Shown here: positions 21,418 through 33,493 of the stretch, in pieces
How the letters are laid out: each line of letters starts with the position of its first letter
How positions within the stretch are numbered: the first letter of the stretch is position 1
Source: Hyphochytrium catenoides
Lineage: Eukaryota > Sar > Hyphochytriomycetes > Hyphochytriales > Hyphochytriaceae
Length of the DNA: 64,000 nt
Assembly: GCA_900088475.1 (NCBI GenBank)
Contig: FLMG01003035.1
Coordinates: 39,868-103,867, forward strand
Reading direction: 5' to 3'
Translations under genes and position numbers: made by a program
Notes under the pieces: generated by a model
What the model was told of the DNA's origin: nothing
The model's input: the letters and a program-made list of their open reading frames with translations, nothing else
The model's database searches: none

Positions 21418-24400
21418 TCATGAAGCAGAAATGTCCACATGGTGCTTCTCTGTCTCTGCCTTTGTCACAGCTTTCCAATGTAAGAAGCCTGTCCGTAGTT
21501 GCGCTACCTCCAGTCTTCGTAGTACTCGAATGATGGTCCATGTGGCCTCAAAGGGGTTGGTGTATGATGCGACAGGCGCCAGCGAAAAGATTCCTCCGCC
21601 CTATATATGGCGCGGGACAGAAGGAAACTGAGTAGGAGAGAGTAGACTAGGAGGATAACCCTCCAAGCAGAGAATTATGGCTCCATCTACTCTTAGTAGA
21701 GGGAGGAAGGCAGAAACGAGAAGTAGTTTTGGCTAAACTTACGCGGACTCTTGCTGCTTCGCTGGGATACAACGCCTGCGTCCGGTCTGCCACTGTGTCC
21801 TGCCTTGTGAACGTCGGTAAGGTGGAAGACACGGAGGCGAGAGACGCGACGGAGAGGCCTTTGCCTTGCTGCTGAAGCATCTGCAAACTCCTCCTTTCAG
21901 CGTCCACTACAGCTGCCGACGCCTCATTGAGGGAGATCGCACTCTCCTCAAAGTCCAAGAGAGGAGAGGAGAGCATCTGCGGCTGGGAGACGACGGAGGG
22001 CGGGACAAGGAAGAGAGGGACACGAAGCATCCCTAGAAGCTGCATTCTCCTAGGATCTGCTGTTATATCCTCCTCGTCAATTGGCAGAGCCTAAGGTGGC
22101 CTATTAGCACTATGGTGGATGTCTAGTGGCGATGGAAGTGCTGACAAACCTCTGTTCTCACTGTGGGAGAAATGTCCTGCCTGTCCGTCACAGGGGATGA
22201 GGAAGAGACTCTTTCCTCCCCTTCCCCTCGCTCCTCATTTGCTCTGAGTTCTTCTAGTAGTTTCAGCTCTTTGATCATCTTCTTGCGCTTCAACAAGCGA
22301 ACAATTGACTTCTGAAAGGCGACCCTTTTACAAAGAAAACGTTATGGAAAAAGCGGCTCTAAGGATCAAGGACTAAGCTTCAAAATGAGAAACGAGCAAG
22401 GGAGCCAGTGGGGAGAGTGAGACAAGAGCGGCACTTTGTGGAAAAAAAGAACCCGCCAGTAGTACCAGTATATTAGGTAAGGGACCGTCACGGACGTCAG
22501 CGTGACGATCACTGCCAACTGCGCCGTCGTCCCATTTAGGCGAAAGTAGAATGTCATGATGAGCTGGGGATCCAATGCGGCGACAGCGTTGCGCGTCATA
22601 GACCGCAACAATGGCCAAGTCGAGAGCAGGAGAAGATTTAGTAGAGCGAAAGAGAGAGAGAGAGAGAGAGAGAAAGAAAGAAGAGAAAGAGAAAGGTATT
22701 TAGGTCAGGTTTGGAAAACTCGGAGATGGAGGCTGAGGGAGACGAAGGAAAAGAAAGAGAGGAAGAGAGAAAAGTGGAAGAGGGGGGAGGGAGAGAGACC
22801 GAGAGATAGAGGAGAGACAGATGAGACAAGAGAGAGAGAGAAGAGAAAGAGAGAGACAGAGAAGAGAGGGAGAGAGAAGCAAAAGAGAGAAGGCGGAAGC
22901 AATAGTAGGCAAGCGCTCTTGCGCCCTCCTCCCTGCACACGCCAGTACCAGGGCGCGCTATAGAGCTGCAGAGCGCGGAAGACGTACCTCAAATAACAGG
23001 ATCACCAAGACGACAATGTTATAAGTTGTCAGCAGAATGTCTCCTCTCCCAGGAGTGTACGGGTGGACATAGAGGAAGTTATACTTGTTCACATAGAACT
23101 TGATCCCAAAGTAGAAGGCCACGAAGGGCAGTACAGCTGGCGTCAAGCAGCTGCTGCAAAGACCTATAGCGAAAACGCTGAAGACAGAGTGGTGGCTTAG
23201 AGAGCTGAGATGAAAAGGAAAGAGTAAAGGTAGCAACGGAAGGAAGGATTAGAGCAACCTACAGAAGAGAATCTGCAAAGTCCCAGCCGTAGAAGAACGG
23301 CCACGGTGCGTCTGCCTCCTCTCTATCCTTTGGCGTCAAAGATCGGAAGGTGATCCTAAACATCGGAGCAAGGAGCTTAAGAGTCATGCTGCCACCTAAT
23401 GGCTATGCCTGTGGCCCACTTGGACGTTAACATCTCTTGCCTTCCATTTCCTGCAGATTCTAGTCTAATCCTCTCTCGAGTAAGTCCTGCTTTCTACCTC
23501 TGCCGCTCTGTTGCCCTAATCCTCTCTCCCGCTATGGATTCTGTCTGTCTGTCTCCCAGTCTCTGCCACATTTCCTCCGGTACGTAGGAATGAAGCTGAC
23601 TATATATGTACCTACCACGGCTGATAAAAGAGCCGTTGACTTGCTCTTGTGAGCGTAAGGCCGTTCCCCATCAGAGCTCTGGAGGAAGTATTTAGAGATG
23701 GAGTGAGAGGAAGAGGTGCAGCTTCTTTCTATGCTTCGGTTTCCTTCTCACCTTTGTAGCACGAACGTGATGAAGTACGGTCCAATGTTGACGTAGACAA
23801 ACTTGTTCAGCACTGACCCGCGGAAGGAATAGAATTCCGAGTCAAATATGATCAAGAGAGAGGACGATCCCAAACTGTACATGACGTAGGTGCTCTTCAG
23901 GGCAAAGAGCGTATCCGAAAAGGTGGGATCAGAGAGAGAGAGTGTGCGACAGAGAGGGAGAAAGAGGTGTGTGAGGAAAAGAAAGAGTTTTCGCGTCAGC
24001 GCCTAACAGGTATCCATTGAGAGAATATAAGCTTACCAGGAAGAGGTACAGAAAGCCCTTGAGCATAATACTTCTCTCTTTCCCCGAATGACTTGAATGG
24101 GGCTCCCACATGCCGAAGTAGAAGAGCATCAGAAGGATAAGGTAGTTCGTGAGCGCCTGTGACGCCATGACGGAGAGAGTCAGTCGGGTACATTCCCCTA
24201 GCTTCATCTTGGGCCGTTTTCTCTTACGTTCAAGACAGTGGGCAAGTACTGCACGATAAGACTTGCTACGAAGCCTCCTTTCTCTGTCAGCTCTCTATAG
24301 AACGGGGAAGTCGGAGACAGACCAATGTAGATGAGGAGGGCACCTGGGGTAGACAGGAGCACGAGAACCAGCAGCGTAATCAAGTTGAAGACGAAAAACA

Positions 24401-27400
24401 GGCACGTCTTCTCCAAGGAATAGCTCCTTCGGGTCTAGAGAAAGGTTGATGTACAGAGTAGCCGAGACAATGTGGGCAGAAGTTAGAGCCAATATGAGCA
24501 ATTGTGGGCTAAAGAGAGTGAGCAGATAGAGGAAGACGGTGGCTACACTGTTCTTACCGTGTGGACCCAGTCAATATCCTCTGGCTCCGGGGCTTCTGAA
24601 GCCACGAGCTTTTCAATCTCCAGGGGTTCCTCTGCAAGAACGGCAAGGGTAGCAGAAGTATAAAGCTGCTGACCCTGAGTATAGATTTTGAAGCTTTGCA
24701 AGTTGCTTACCGCTTCTCCTATCTAATTCTTCAGGGTCCTGCTGTTGGGAGCCGAGAAGTGCTGACTGGCTCATAGAGCGCGCCTTCGAAGCATCAGCCG
24801 GCACACACCTCTTTCTGCAAGCCTCACTTTCAGGGGTTACTGAATCCTTCAATCTGTCTCTCATTCTCTCTCCCCAGGTATGACGCTTGGTAAGGTTAAG
24901 AAACCTCGCCTGAGCTTCTGCCTGCCAGAAAGATAAGACTTAAGTGAGGAGGAAACAATCAGCATGAAGTGAGGACGGATTCGGCCTTTCTTACCGTCCT
25001 GAAAGAGATGTACCCTCTTCCTGTGCAAGTCTTTTGCCTGAAGATCTCGTCACCCTCCTACAGTTCCAATCATGACGCTCAGGTCCCGCATAAATATGTC
25101 GGCAACCGTTGGACAGAGTTACCTCTAACAACTCTAAGATCTTATCTGTCTCTGTCTCCTCCAAACGCTTTCTCCTTCGTCGAAACCCTCGTTCCCGGGC
25201 TTTCAGGTCAAATGAAAGAGAGCAGCATCTCCCGCATCGTGACTGCTCTGAGTCTGCAAGACATGTTCACACCCGACGAGTAAGATACACTAACGTGTAT
25301 GAAGCAAGGACGGAATATACTACCTCCGTCAGACCTCATCGTGCAAGAATGGCAGGAGATGTAGTACGACCACATTTCTCCAGGATTGGGGCAGCAAAGT
25401 GAGCCAGGGAACCATCTGATGCAAAAGGGAACGTTCCCTTAACAGCAGAGATACGTTGGTTATAGTCCACCCGCTACCATTGTCCAACAGCCACAGCGCC
25501 ATTACCTGCTGCTTCTCTTTCCTCAAGGTCCTTCATCCGTCCTTTTTCCCTTTGCAGCTCCACGCACCTCGTCACGACCTTGTAAAAGTCAGACAAGTCG
25601 TAGATTACGATCGCCTCTTCGACTTCCTAAGGCCGGCAAGGTTAAAGTATGGGTCGTTAGCCCCGGTGCCAAGGAATCACTCAGGGTTTAGTCTTACTCC
25701 TGGGAATAGCTCTTCGATAGCTCGTTTCAAGGACAGGCTGGTGGTGGCCGCTGGCAGCCCTTCCGCTATGAAGACACTGCGGGGCCCAACAGCTGCCGGT
25801 GATGCTACCTGAAGCTCTTGGAACCGGAAGAATTGCCTAATAGACTTGCATGGAAGCGCCATACAATGATAGATATAGAGAAAGAAGAGAGGTATATAAA
25901 GTCAACATTTTTTTATGTCTCTAAATGAACTCCCGTCCCAAGGAAGTATGGGAAACGAATGGACCTGTTGATAAAAAGCATTACTGCCGTCACCACTAGG
26001 AATACGCTGAACACATGCACCCAAAGGATACCGCTGCGGGCTGGAACATTGACGATACTCATTTGTCTCATGGAATCAGTGCCTGGCTGCGACGATCGCG
26101 TGTAGTTCTATTGAGCAGGAAGATGGTAAGCTTACGAAGAGAGGAAAAGCGAGCGAGCCAACAATCCATGATGAGCCGCCTAGCTGCTAGAAGTACACTG
26201 AACAGGTTACCGACAGGAACAATAAAATAAGCAGAATTATGCTGTTTGGAGCGCGGGATAGGAAAGAAGGATGCCAAGGAAGCATCGACCGTTGGAAAAA
26301 GAGCTAGGGCATCTCACCAGCGGAAGTATCACGCCCACGAACCAGACCGTGAGGACGATAAAGAGGATTGTTGCATCGCGATGGAAACGAAGCTGTGACA
26401 AAAGGGAACAAGAGTCAGCGGGAGAATATAGAAAGTGAGGACTGGCCTGTAGGAGCAAGCAACAGGAAACAGATATAAACGAAAACGAATTAATGTAGGT
26501 AGTAGGGCATCAAAGAGTTTAAAAGACCACGTGGCCTTGCAGGCCTGCCCCGACAGCAATAGAGAGAGGTAAGAGAAGAAGACTGGCATGTAAATTCTTG
26601 TCTTGCTAACGGCCAAGGAGTTCGTCAAACCTGCAATGCGGCACTTATCCCACATTGCCCCTGAACGTAGGGAGAATCGCAAGAGACTGTCAAGAAACGC
26701 CGAAGTCGCACTAAAGCTGACTCATGCCAGAGGAAATCCTGTGCCTTCCACTCTTTCTTCCGTTCTTCAGTGTGCTCAAGCCGGTAAAACACACGTTCGA
26801 AGAGCATTGAGTCCTCGTGACTCCCCCAGAAGGGTAGCTTAAAGCTCCATATTCTTCGAGTCACGAAGAAGAGAAGACAAGCAAGGAAGAAGATACCGTT
26901 GACAAGAATACCTGTAGGAAGCAGATAGACTTCCTGAGAGAGCTGACACATAAGTAAAAGCAAAAGAAATGATGCAGGCAAGCCGGCCCGGAAAGTCAAG
27001 CCATTGTAAAGCTGAAAGGAAGGTAGGGACGGCAGATTAGCTCAAAAGGATGGAGGATCTGGAGAGGATACGCGCTAAAGAGCATGATGAGTATTAAGGA
27101 GAGAAAGATGGAACTAAACTCGCGCAAAAGACGAGGATTGGGGAGAGAATAAGTCCATGGAAAACCCCAGGAGTAAGGTCAAGGTGTACAGAAAAGCTGT
27201 ATCAACTCTATTGTGGCAACAACATTCGATGGGTGTTAGCGTACGAAGCCTTACTCGTCTTGATCCCGCTCCATCCCGCATAGCCGTCCTCTACAATGAC
27301 CGCGGTTGTCGCTGGGTCAATGTCTATGTCGACAGACGTTCCATTGCTCGCGCTCACAACGTAAGTGACGTCAAAGAAGCCAGGGCTGGCCAAATCAGAG

Positions 27401-28414
27401 TAAGAGGATGAGACACGAACGAGGAATCGAAGCAAGGGAGACAGAGGGAAGACAGGTACGAACAGAGGTGCACGCTAACCGCTTTTGAAAGAAAAAGAGA
27501 AAGCTAGGGACCGGAGCCAGTGATGATAAGAGTGAGGAGAGACTAAAGGCGGTTATGAGCTTCGGCTGCGGGAAAAAGGAGAGCGCGCGATGACTTCAAT
27601 TGGAGGAGAATGCTGACCTGGCGCCATAGATTATGAAAGCTGCAGACTTCTTTCCAGAGGGAAGGAAGAGAGGATTGGGATAGAACTCAGGCAGGTTGCC
27701 TGCAGGAGGAAGCATTAGCGCTCAGCTCCGGCGAGAGGACAGAGGAAAGAATGGGGCAAGGGGAGAGGGTAGTGGCAGTGTACCAAGTTGAATATGGGAA
27801 GCTTGAGAAAACGAAAGAGAGAGAGAGCAAGAGAGAGAACAGAATATCATAGAGACAAAGAAGAGAAGGAGGTGAAAAGAAAGAGAGAATGGCAGAGAGA
27901 GAGAGAGTATGTGAGTAGGTGTGGGAGTGAGAGAGAGTGATGAGTAGGGGGAGGAGAGCAGAAGAGGAGAAGGACTTAGGAAAGGAGACAGAGACTGTAA
28001 AGACAGGAGCCAGTTACCTTCCCCACCGCTAGGTACGAACTCTATCAAGAGGGAGAAGTCCTGCTGAGGAGACAGATTGATGCTAATCGGCGTAGTGTTC
28101 AGTCCAAGCGTTACGGGCGGTAGAGGGTCCGTTATGGTGACAGTGCCAATCGGATCTGAAGAAATCTCCAGACCACGCGGCTGGTCAACTGTACGGACCT
28201 CTCCATCGGTTGCTAGGCTCTGAGAAAGGAGTCGCAGACGCTCTTCATATTGGGGCTCTGTTTTTCGAAGCGGTGAGACAGGACCGTGCCTGACCGAGGG
28301 AGTCCATGTGCCCGTGCTACCAGGATACCGCTGTACAACTAGATTCATGCCGCCCAAGAAGAAAAGCCAGACAGTTAACAGTCCTCCTCGCGCTGGTCTT
28401 AAGAGAGTCATCAT
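21418..28414 (-). CDS. OSCA/TMEM63/CSC1-type mechanosensitive cation channel (DUF221) with a long N-terminal ectodomain
   Basis: A multi-exon reverse-strand gene. Family landmarks in order: a hydrophobic helix near 26.88-27.0 kb; a helix reading ATILFIVLTVWFVGVILPL (26.3-26.4 kb); NVPARSGILWVHVF (about 26.05 kb), the usual segment before the cytosolic domain; and an RRM-like cytosolic part with RSVFIAEGLP and AIEELFPGV (25.7-25.86 kb). Then DFYKVVTRCVELQREK (25.5-25.6 kb) and SEAPEPEDIDWVHT (24.56-24.63 kb), which match the family's linker to the pore. The pore helices are encoded at 24.4-22.4 kb, including WEPHSSHSGKERS and ADAPWPFFYGWDFADSLL. The protein opens with a signal peptide (MMTLLRPARGGLLTVWLFF...) and about 200 lumenal/extracellular residues, much longer than in plant OSCA or animal TMEM63. 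A basic cytosolic tail ends at 21418 (TGA), joined through a phase-0 exon. Gating by membrane tension is known for the family and inferred here. Confidence 0.88.
22648..22890. repeat. GA-rich simple sequence inside an OSCA intron
   Basis: About 240 bases of nearly pure purine on the + strand ((GA)n with GAAA/GGGA variants). On the transcribed strand it is CU-rich. The long + strand frame through it (RERERE) is a composition artefact. Confidence 0.75.
27812..27985. repeat. GA-rich simple sequence inside the first OSCA intron
   Basis: A purine-only stretch on the + strand just left of exon 1 of the OSCA-type gene (exon 1 ends near 28017 at a GTAACTGG donor). The transcribed strand is CU-rich throughout the intron. 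Confidence 0.7.
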
Positions 28415-29202
28415 TCCTCGAGCTCCCTCACCGCTGGCAGCACCAGCTCAAAGGATTGTGTACCAAACTTGAAGCGTCACACGGATACCATCTTATTCCT
28501 AAGCCTTCGTGAGCGCCCAGCACCTCCAGAGGCCGAACCAGAACGTGTTCGAGAGCCCGAACCAGAACGTGTTCCACTTGCTCTTCACAAGGTCCTCTTA
28601 GCGGCCCTCGGTGCCGTCTTGTGCAATAGGAAGAGGTGCAAACCTCTGCCACTCAAAATCAATCTCAGCCCACGGAAGGTAAGCAAAGACTCTTGAAGGA
28701 TGGCGCTCCACTACCTCCCAGCACTACTGCCACTTCATGAAGCTTGCTGCCCCCAGCTGCCAATAGACCTACGGAGCCTTGAACACGTGCCTATTTGTTG
28801 AAGAAGAAGCGGCGGCGTCCGGGAGCTCACTCTCTGAGGAGACCAACTGCGACATGATCATCAGGCGGCGGCATGATGAAGCGGTGCACTCAGCTGCTGG
28901 AGCTGGAGTTTTGGCCATTTATTCTGTCCTTTTGCCCACTACCAAAGATAAGATTACTTCTACATAAAATAACAGATATAGGTGATACCACCTGCCGAAA
29001 AATCGCTAAGATACTCCTTCCTTATGTATTGAGGTAAAGAAAGTTACTGGACTTTACACGAAAGAAGAAGACTTTTTATTTTCGTAAGCAAGTATTGTGG
29101 TTTTTGTTCTGGTCTGTTCCTCTCTCCTTCTTGTTCCTCATCCTCTCACTTCCGGCCTTCCTCCTCATTCCTATCACGTTTCGTGGATCCTCAGGGCTCA
29201 GA
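28415..29202. other. Spacer upstream of the OSCA-type gene
   Basis: No convincing exon. It holds a two-copy direct repeat of 18 bases at a 24-base spacing (28533-28550 and 28557-28574, CCGAACCAGAACGTGTTC). A short + strand frame across it encodes an ERVREPEPERV motif and is probably chance. Confidence 0.45.
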
Positions 29203-30447
29203 TTAGCAGCAGTCGGGGCCAACTGCCAGGAAGGGATGACGCAGCTTGACGTCCTGCAGACGAGGAAGTTGAAGAACTGAACAGGAGGCGAAGACGCTGT
29301 AAGAGCGGGGGCTGTAAGAGAAGGAGTGGAGGTTGTGCCGATACAGATCTGCAGCTTCACTGTGAGGAGGTTTGAGGTCTCGAGCGCTTTGGCGAGTGAC
29401 TACGCGGAGTTTGATGCCGTCACGATGCACTTTCTCTGAGTCGATCTTCGGAGCGGGGAAAGGTGTAAACGCATGTAAATTGTAAAGTTAGGAAATACCC
29501 TCGACATAGACTTTCGTCTTTTATCTCATCAGTCTACTCCGGTGGACCGCACATCTCACACGGGTGCCTGTTCTCACGTTGACGAGAGACGAACTAGTCC
29601 TTTAGACGACAGAGGCGTTGCACTTACTAGGAACTTCTGCAAAGTAAGATCAAGCATAGCATCAAGGTAGTATGAGGGTGAGGATGAGGGTTGGTCCTGA
29701 TGACTCCACGGGCTTCAGTCATCTCTGCGAAGTGACAAGACAACGGAACCTGTCTTAGAGTGGAAGCCTTCCAAAAGGCCCTTTACCTTGCGCACATCGC
29801 GTTGATAGCCCCCTTAGGAGCATTGTTATACGCAGTGTTCCTCTTCTCATCCAATATGTACCAGTCGATGCTCGACTTCTGGGCGTGGATGGCCCCAGAG
29901 ACCCTGCTGTTAATGGAAACCTGTGACTTTTCCTAAAAAGGAGTGGACGTAAAGGCATTCACCTTCTCATACAGTCGCTACTAGATCATAATTTACTAAG
30001 TCCTCGACAAAACAGTTCCAAATCAAAGAAGACCAGTCAAAACGACGGATAGCTATACCGCGCCTCCGGCAGCACAGAGTCTACATCTGTCCAATCCTTG
30101 GGCAAGTGGTGAAAGCTGCAAGAGCGGGCATCAGCGCCAAGTTGCTTCAAGCAAAGGCAAACGTTCACAAGAAGAAGACTTGTTGAGACTTCGCTGCGGG
30201 AGAGTGTAGAAACAGCCTCATATTTGTCTTCTTTCCTCACGCGAGCTTCCTCTCCGTTTGACAACCAGGAGACCCATAGGTTGAGAGAGGAAGAACAGAC
30301 ACGCCGACGGTTGATCTCGCCTCCGTTGCTTCTCGCCCGGCCACCCCACCCGTTATATTTACTGCTATAATAATCGATGAGACTGCAGGACGAACGATGA
30401 TAAGATAGTAGGGAAGCAGCAAGAGGACAAGGCCGAGATGCTGCCAT
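29203..30447 (-). CDS. Unrecognised small protein, probably multi-exon
   Basis: The best exon is at about 29796-29935. It encodes a well-formed stretch including IHAQKSSIDWYILDEKRN and ends AINAMCAR before a GTAAAG donor. An upstream exon at 30065-30105 reads FHHLPKDWTDVDSVLPEAR, and a possible first exon starts at the ATG at 30445-30447 (MAASRPCPLAASLLSYHRSS). Downstream, a final exon may read FPAPKIDSEKVHRDGIKLR and on to a TAA near 29203. A competing frame over the same stretch (SNLLTVKLQICIGTTSTPS) is equally open, so the C-terminus is undecided. I recognise no domain. The + strand GA-richness at 30.9-31.3 kb could be an intron or leader of this gene, in which case it starts further right. 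Confidence 0.4.
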
Positions 30448-30967
30448 CAGCTGGCGCCAACAGTCCGCGGCAGTCACCAGCCGCCCCGCTTATCAATGCT
30501 TTCATCTGCTCCCAAGCTGTCTGCCTTGCTGTCAGCCAGCGCGCTTCTTCTCATCCTTTCCCTTTCCTTCTAACGTCAAGCACGGCCGCGTCCTCCTGAC
30601 CCGCCCGAGATCAGCGCCAGTAGCTACGATAATAGAGTTATTAGAATTCGGTCGGGCCTGGCGTTCTTAGGAGGTCTTTTACCGCTATGACAACTGGTTA
30701 GTCGGCCCTAACTTCGTTCATCTTTGTTATCTTCGGTTCATGAACGTCGTGGTCTAGGCGGTGAAGGTAACTACCGTTTTACAATGAAACGTAGTAATAG
30801 TTCCGACCATCGCGCATTAAGTGCTAGGCTTAGCGCAGTAGTAATAACAAAAGGGAACAGACATCCGTTCGCTTGCTTGTCGTTACTCCTTGAAGAAGAG
30901 AGATAAGAACATGAAAGAGAGAGACAGAGAGACCGAGACAGAGACAGAGAGCGAGAGAGCGAGAGGG

Positions 30968-31018
<51 letters not shown>

Positions 31019-31938
31019 AGAAGAGAGAAGAGAGAAGGAGGAGGAGATGTGACAGAGTCAAGATCGCACAAACGAGAGAGCAGAGAGTGAGTAAGAGCTA
31101 TTGAGAAAATAACGAAATAGGAGAGAAGAAAGAGAGAGGAGGTTAGAGCGAGAGAGGAGATAGAAGAGAGAGACGGCAAGTGAGTCTTAAACTCTAGAGA
31201 GAGAGAGCGAGATACCATCATACAGACAGAGAGAGAGAAGAGAGGGAAAGGGAAGAGAGGGGAGGGACGGATGAGCATAGAAGGGGGGAGCTGGGAGAGT
31301 AGTATTGGCTGTGACTGAAGAATTTTCGTCTCTTCTCCCGTCGCTCCTAGGGCTCGTTATGGCACATTAAGACTGGGCATGATCCTTAGAACTTATTCCC
31401 CATAGTAGAACGTCGAAGCATCAATAAAGTTCCCTGTCAGGTTTGTCGAGTCGCTCCTCGTCTTTCTGTCTCACGGAGGAGAAGAAGGAAAGAAGTGTAG
31501 CCGTTGGACTTTCCTCCGTCTCCAAGCTTTCAGACACGTCTCTTCGCCTCTAATGAGAAAGTTAAGGTTGCCACCAGCACATACTCTTGTCAACAATCTT
31601 CAGCGATTACATCAACGGCAACGCTCTCAAGCAGTCGCTGCCTTCGTGGAAGGAGAGGAAGAGAGAAGACAGAGAGAGAGTATATGCAACGACGAGAAGC
31701 TTACTAAGGCGTTTCCGGCGCGCAGAGGATGAGGTGCAGGCACGAGTAAAGGAGAGAAGACGCAAGGCGATGTCCACCTCTTCCCTTCTAACCCTACTCT
31801 TCTGGCGTACGTGACGGCGAGGAGAGCATATCGACAGAAAAAAGTGCGTCCAGTGTAAGTTTTCTCTCCAGCCCAGCAAGGCAGGGACGCGCCATTCTTT
31901 CAACTTTATAAAAGAAGAACCGAGCCTAGGTCTGAAAG
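30448..31938. other. Spacer with a GA block and unsupported short frames
   Basis: Apart from the GA block there is no recognisable gene. A + strand frame at 31587-31814 is charged and helix-like (ERVYATTRSLLRRFRRAEDE), lies 125 bases before the next gene and might be an upstream exon or leader frame. I could not connect it in phase. Confidence 0.4.
30905..31268. repeat. GA-rich microsatellite block
   Basis: (GA)n with GACA and GAAA variants at 30912-31030, then looser purine-rich sequence to about 31268. The overlapping frames on both strands are artefacts of the repeat. Confidence 0.85.
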
Positions 31939-33131
31939 ATGTTGAAACAACGTTTTCTTGCTAGGACCGCCTTGTTGGCTGCTCTTTCCTGCATGGTCGC
32001 GACAATGCACGCCGTAGAAGAGGATGGGAGCCTGTCATCTATCTCCTCCATTATCCAGTCCGTGGACTTTTTGTCTGAGGAGCGGAACTCCTTCCCCGCC
32101 TATGATTTGTTTCTGAGAACAAAGGATGAATGTATGGTCTGGTGCACAGATCAATGTGCCAGCAAGTTCGGCTGCCAACCTGTCTGCACGGCTAATTGTG
32201 CCTACCCGGACAACAACGTCGCAGGCATTGCTCCTTTTGAAGAAGCACGATCATGCCTTGAAAGTGTGAGTGACCAAGAGCTCATCTGTTTGTCTCTCCC
32301 GCTGGTCACTTACCCTTTTTCCCTCGGTCTTGGACTCTTTTCTAAAAAAAAATGTACCATCCCGCATTTTTTCTCTATAACAGAGCTGCCCTAAGTGCAC
32401 GGATCAGCACCTTCTCAAGGTCTGTGGGCCCTGTCAGGCCAATGGCCAGCAGCGCTGCCGGCTTACTTTCAAAGCCACCAGGTCGTGGGGGGCCCGTAAC
32501 AATGCGCATGAGGTGTCTTACGGCTGCTTTGGAGGCCTGGGAAGACTGGTTCAAGATGTCTCTTATCAATCGTGCAACTACTCTGCTACCGAGAATTTCT
32601 ATTCTCCAGAGGACGAGGACACAGTCTCATCTCTGAACAATGCGACGCTGGCGGACGTGCAGGCCGCGCAAGTGGAGGAAAAGGAGCTAGAACAGGATGG
32701 TATAGGCTTCCTAAACCTTTCCCTCCTTTTTTCCTCTTGCCGGCGTACTCTCTATAGTCCTTGCTATAGCTACTATATTCTTCTTCATTCTCTCCCTTGA
32801 ACCTTGTACCAATGTTTCTACCTTTCCTCTCTTCAACTCCATGCCTTCGCCTTTCTTCCACTTCTTACGCAGCGTTTCTTCTTGTGCAGAGGACAGCTCC
32901 TTGGCTTGGCTTTCTACTCTCCTCTGGATTGCTGGCATCGTTGCTGCGATTGCAGTCGTAGTCTTCTTGGCTAGGGTAGCAGTGTCGCGTTCTAAGCGAC
33001 AGAACATCGATGGCAAGAAAGGTTTCAACAGGGGTGAGGTGGAGATGATCTCTTCTCCTCATCCATCCGCTGACGTTGCCTGTGAGTTCGGCCCCAAGAC
33101 TCCTCCTGTGGGCTTCCGGGCAATGCCCTAG
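31939..33131 (+). CDS. Cysteine-rich type I membrane protein, family unknown
   Basis: Three exons join in phase: 31939-32265 (donor GTGAGT), 32384-32699 (donor GTATAG) and 32890-33131, giving 294 residues. Residues 1-25 look like a signal peptide. The ectodomain has two Cys-dense segments: DECMVWCTDQCASKFGCQPV and, after the first intron, SCPKCTDQHLLKVCGPC. Further cysteines lie in YGCFGG and QSCNYS, with a likely N-glycosylation site at NYS. One membrane helix (LLWIAGIVAAIAVVVFLARV) is followed by a basic stop-transfer stretch and a cytosolic tail of about 50 residues. The arrangement suggests a receptor, adhesion or wall-sensing protein, but I recognise no named domain and propose no function. 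It is convergent with ADF/cofilin. Confidence 0.8.
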
Positions 33132-33493
33132 GACAAAAAGGAATATTCTAAGGGATCTATGGGTTTCTCTTTTGTGTGGTCGTTGTTCCTCGTTCACTCT
33201 TGCCTTTGATCTGCAGGTGGTTCGCTTTCTCTCATAGGTTTGTCGTCTTCTGTATGTCAGTGAGTGTGTGTCTCTCTCCCTCTGTTCCTTTGCATGGCTG
33301 GTGTTAGAGTTGGAAGCTTTTCATAGAGTGAATACATTCGTATATCTTTATATAACCTGGCCCGTTACACCCCTGACGCGCAGCACGCGATGTGGCGCGG
33401 TCTAACCCAAGGCTAACAACCTCCAACATCTTCGTCTCGAGTTAAATCTAATCTCCTTTTGATTCCCTGACTGTCAGGCTTCATGCCATCTCT
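33132..33493. other. Convergent 3' spacer
   Basis: This lies between the stops of the Cys-rich membrane protein gene and the ADF gene. I see no gene or clear signal. Confidence 0.5.

Noticed and set aside
22556-22963. A 135-codon + strand frame
   Set aside because: GA-repeat artefact inside an OSCA intron; the real coding strand here is the reverse.
26019-26040. GTATCCTTT on the reverse strand, a perfect U12 GT-type 5' splice site
   Set aside because: It lies inside a conserved OSCA coding exon (encoding ARSGILWVH), and there is no branch site and acceptor that would keep the frame.
31504-31814. Two short + strand frames before the Cys-rich membrane protein gene
   Set aside because: I could not link them in phase to the next gene and they show no known motif; kept only as a note in the spacer entry.
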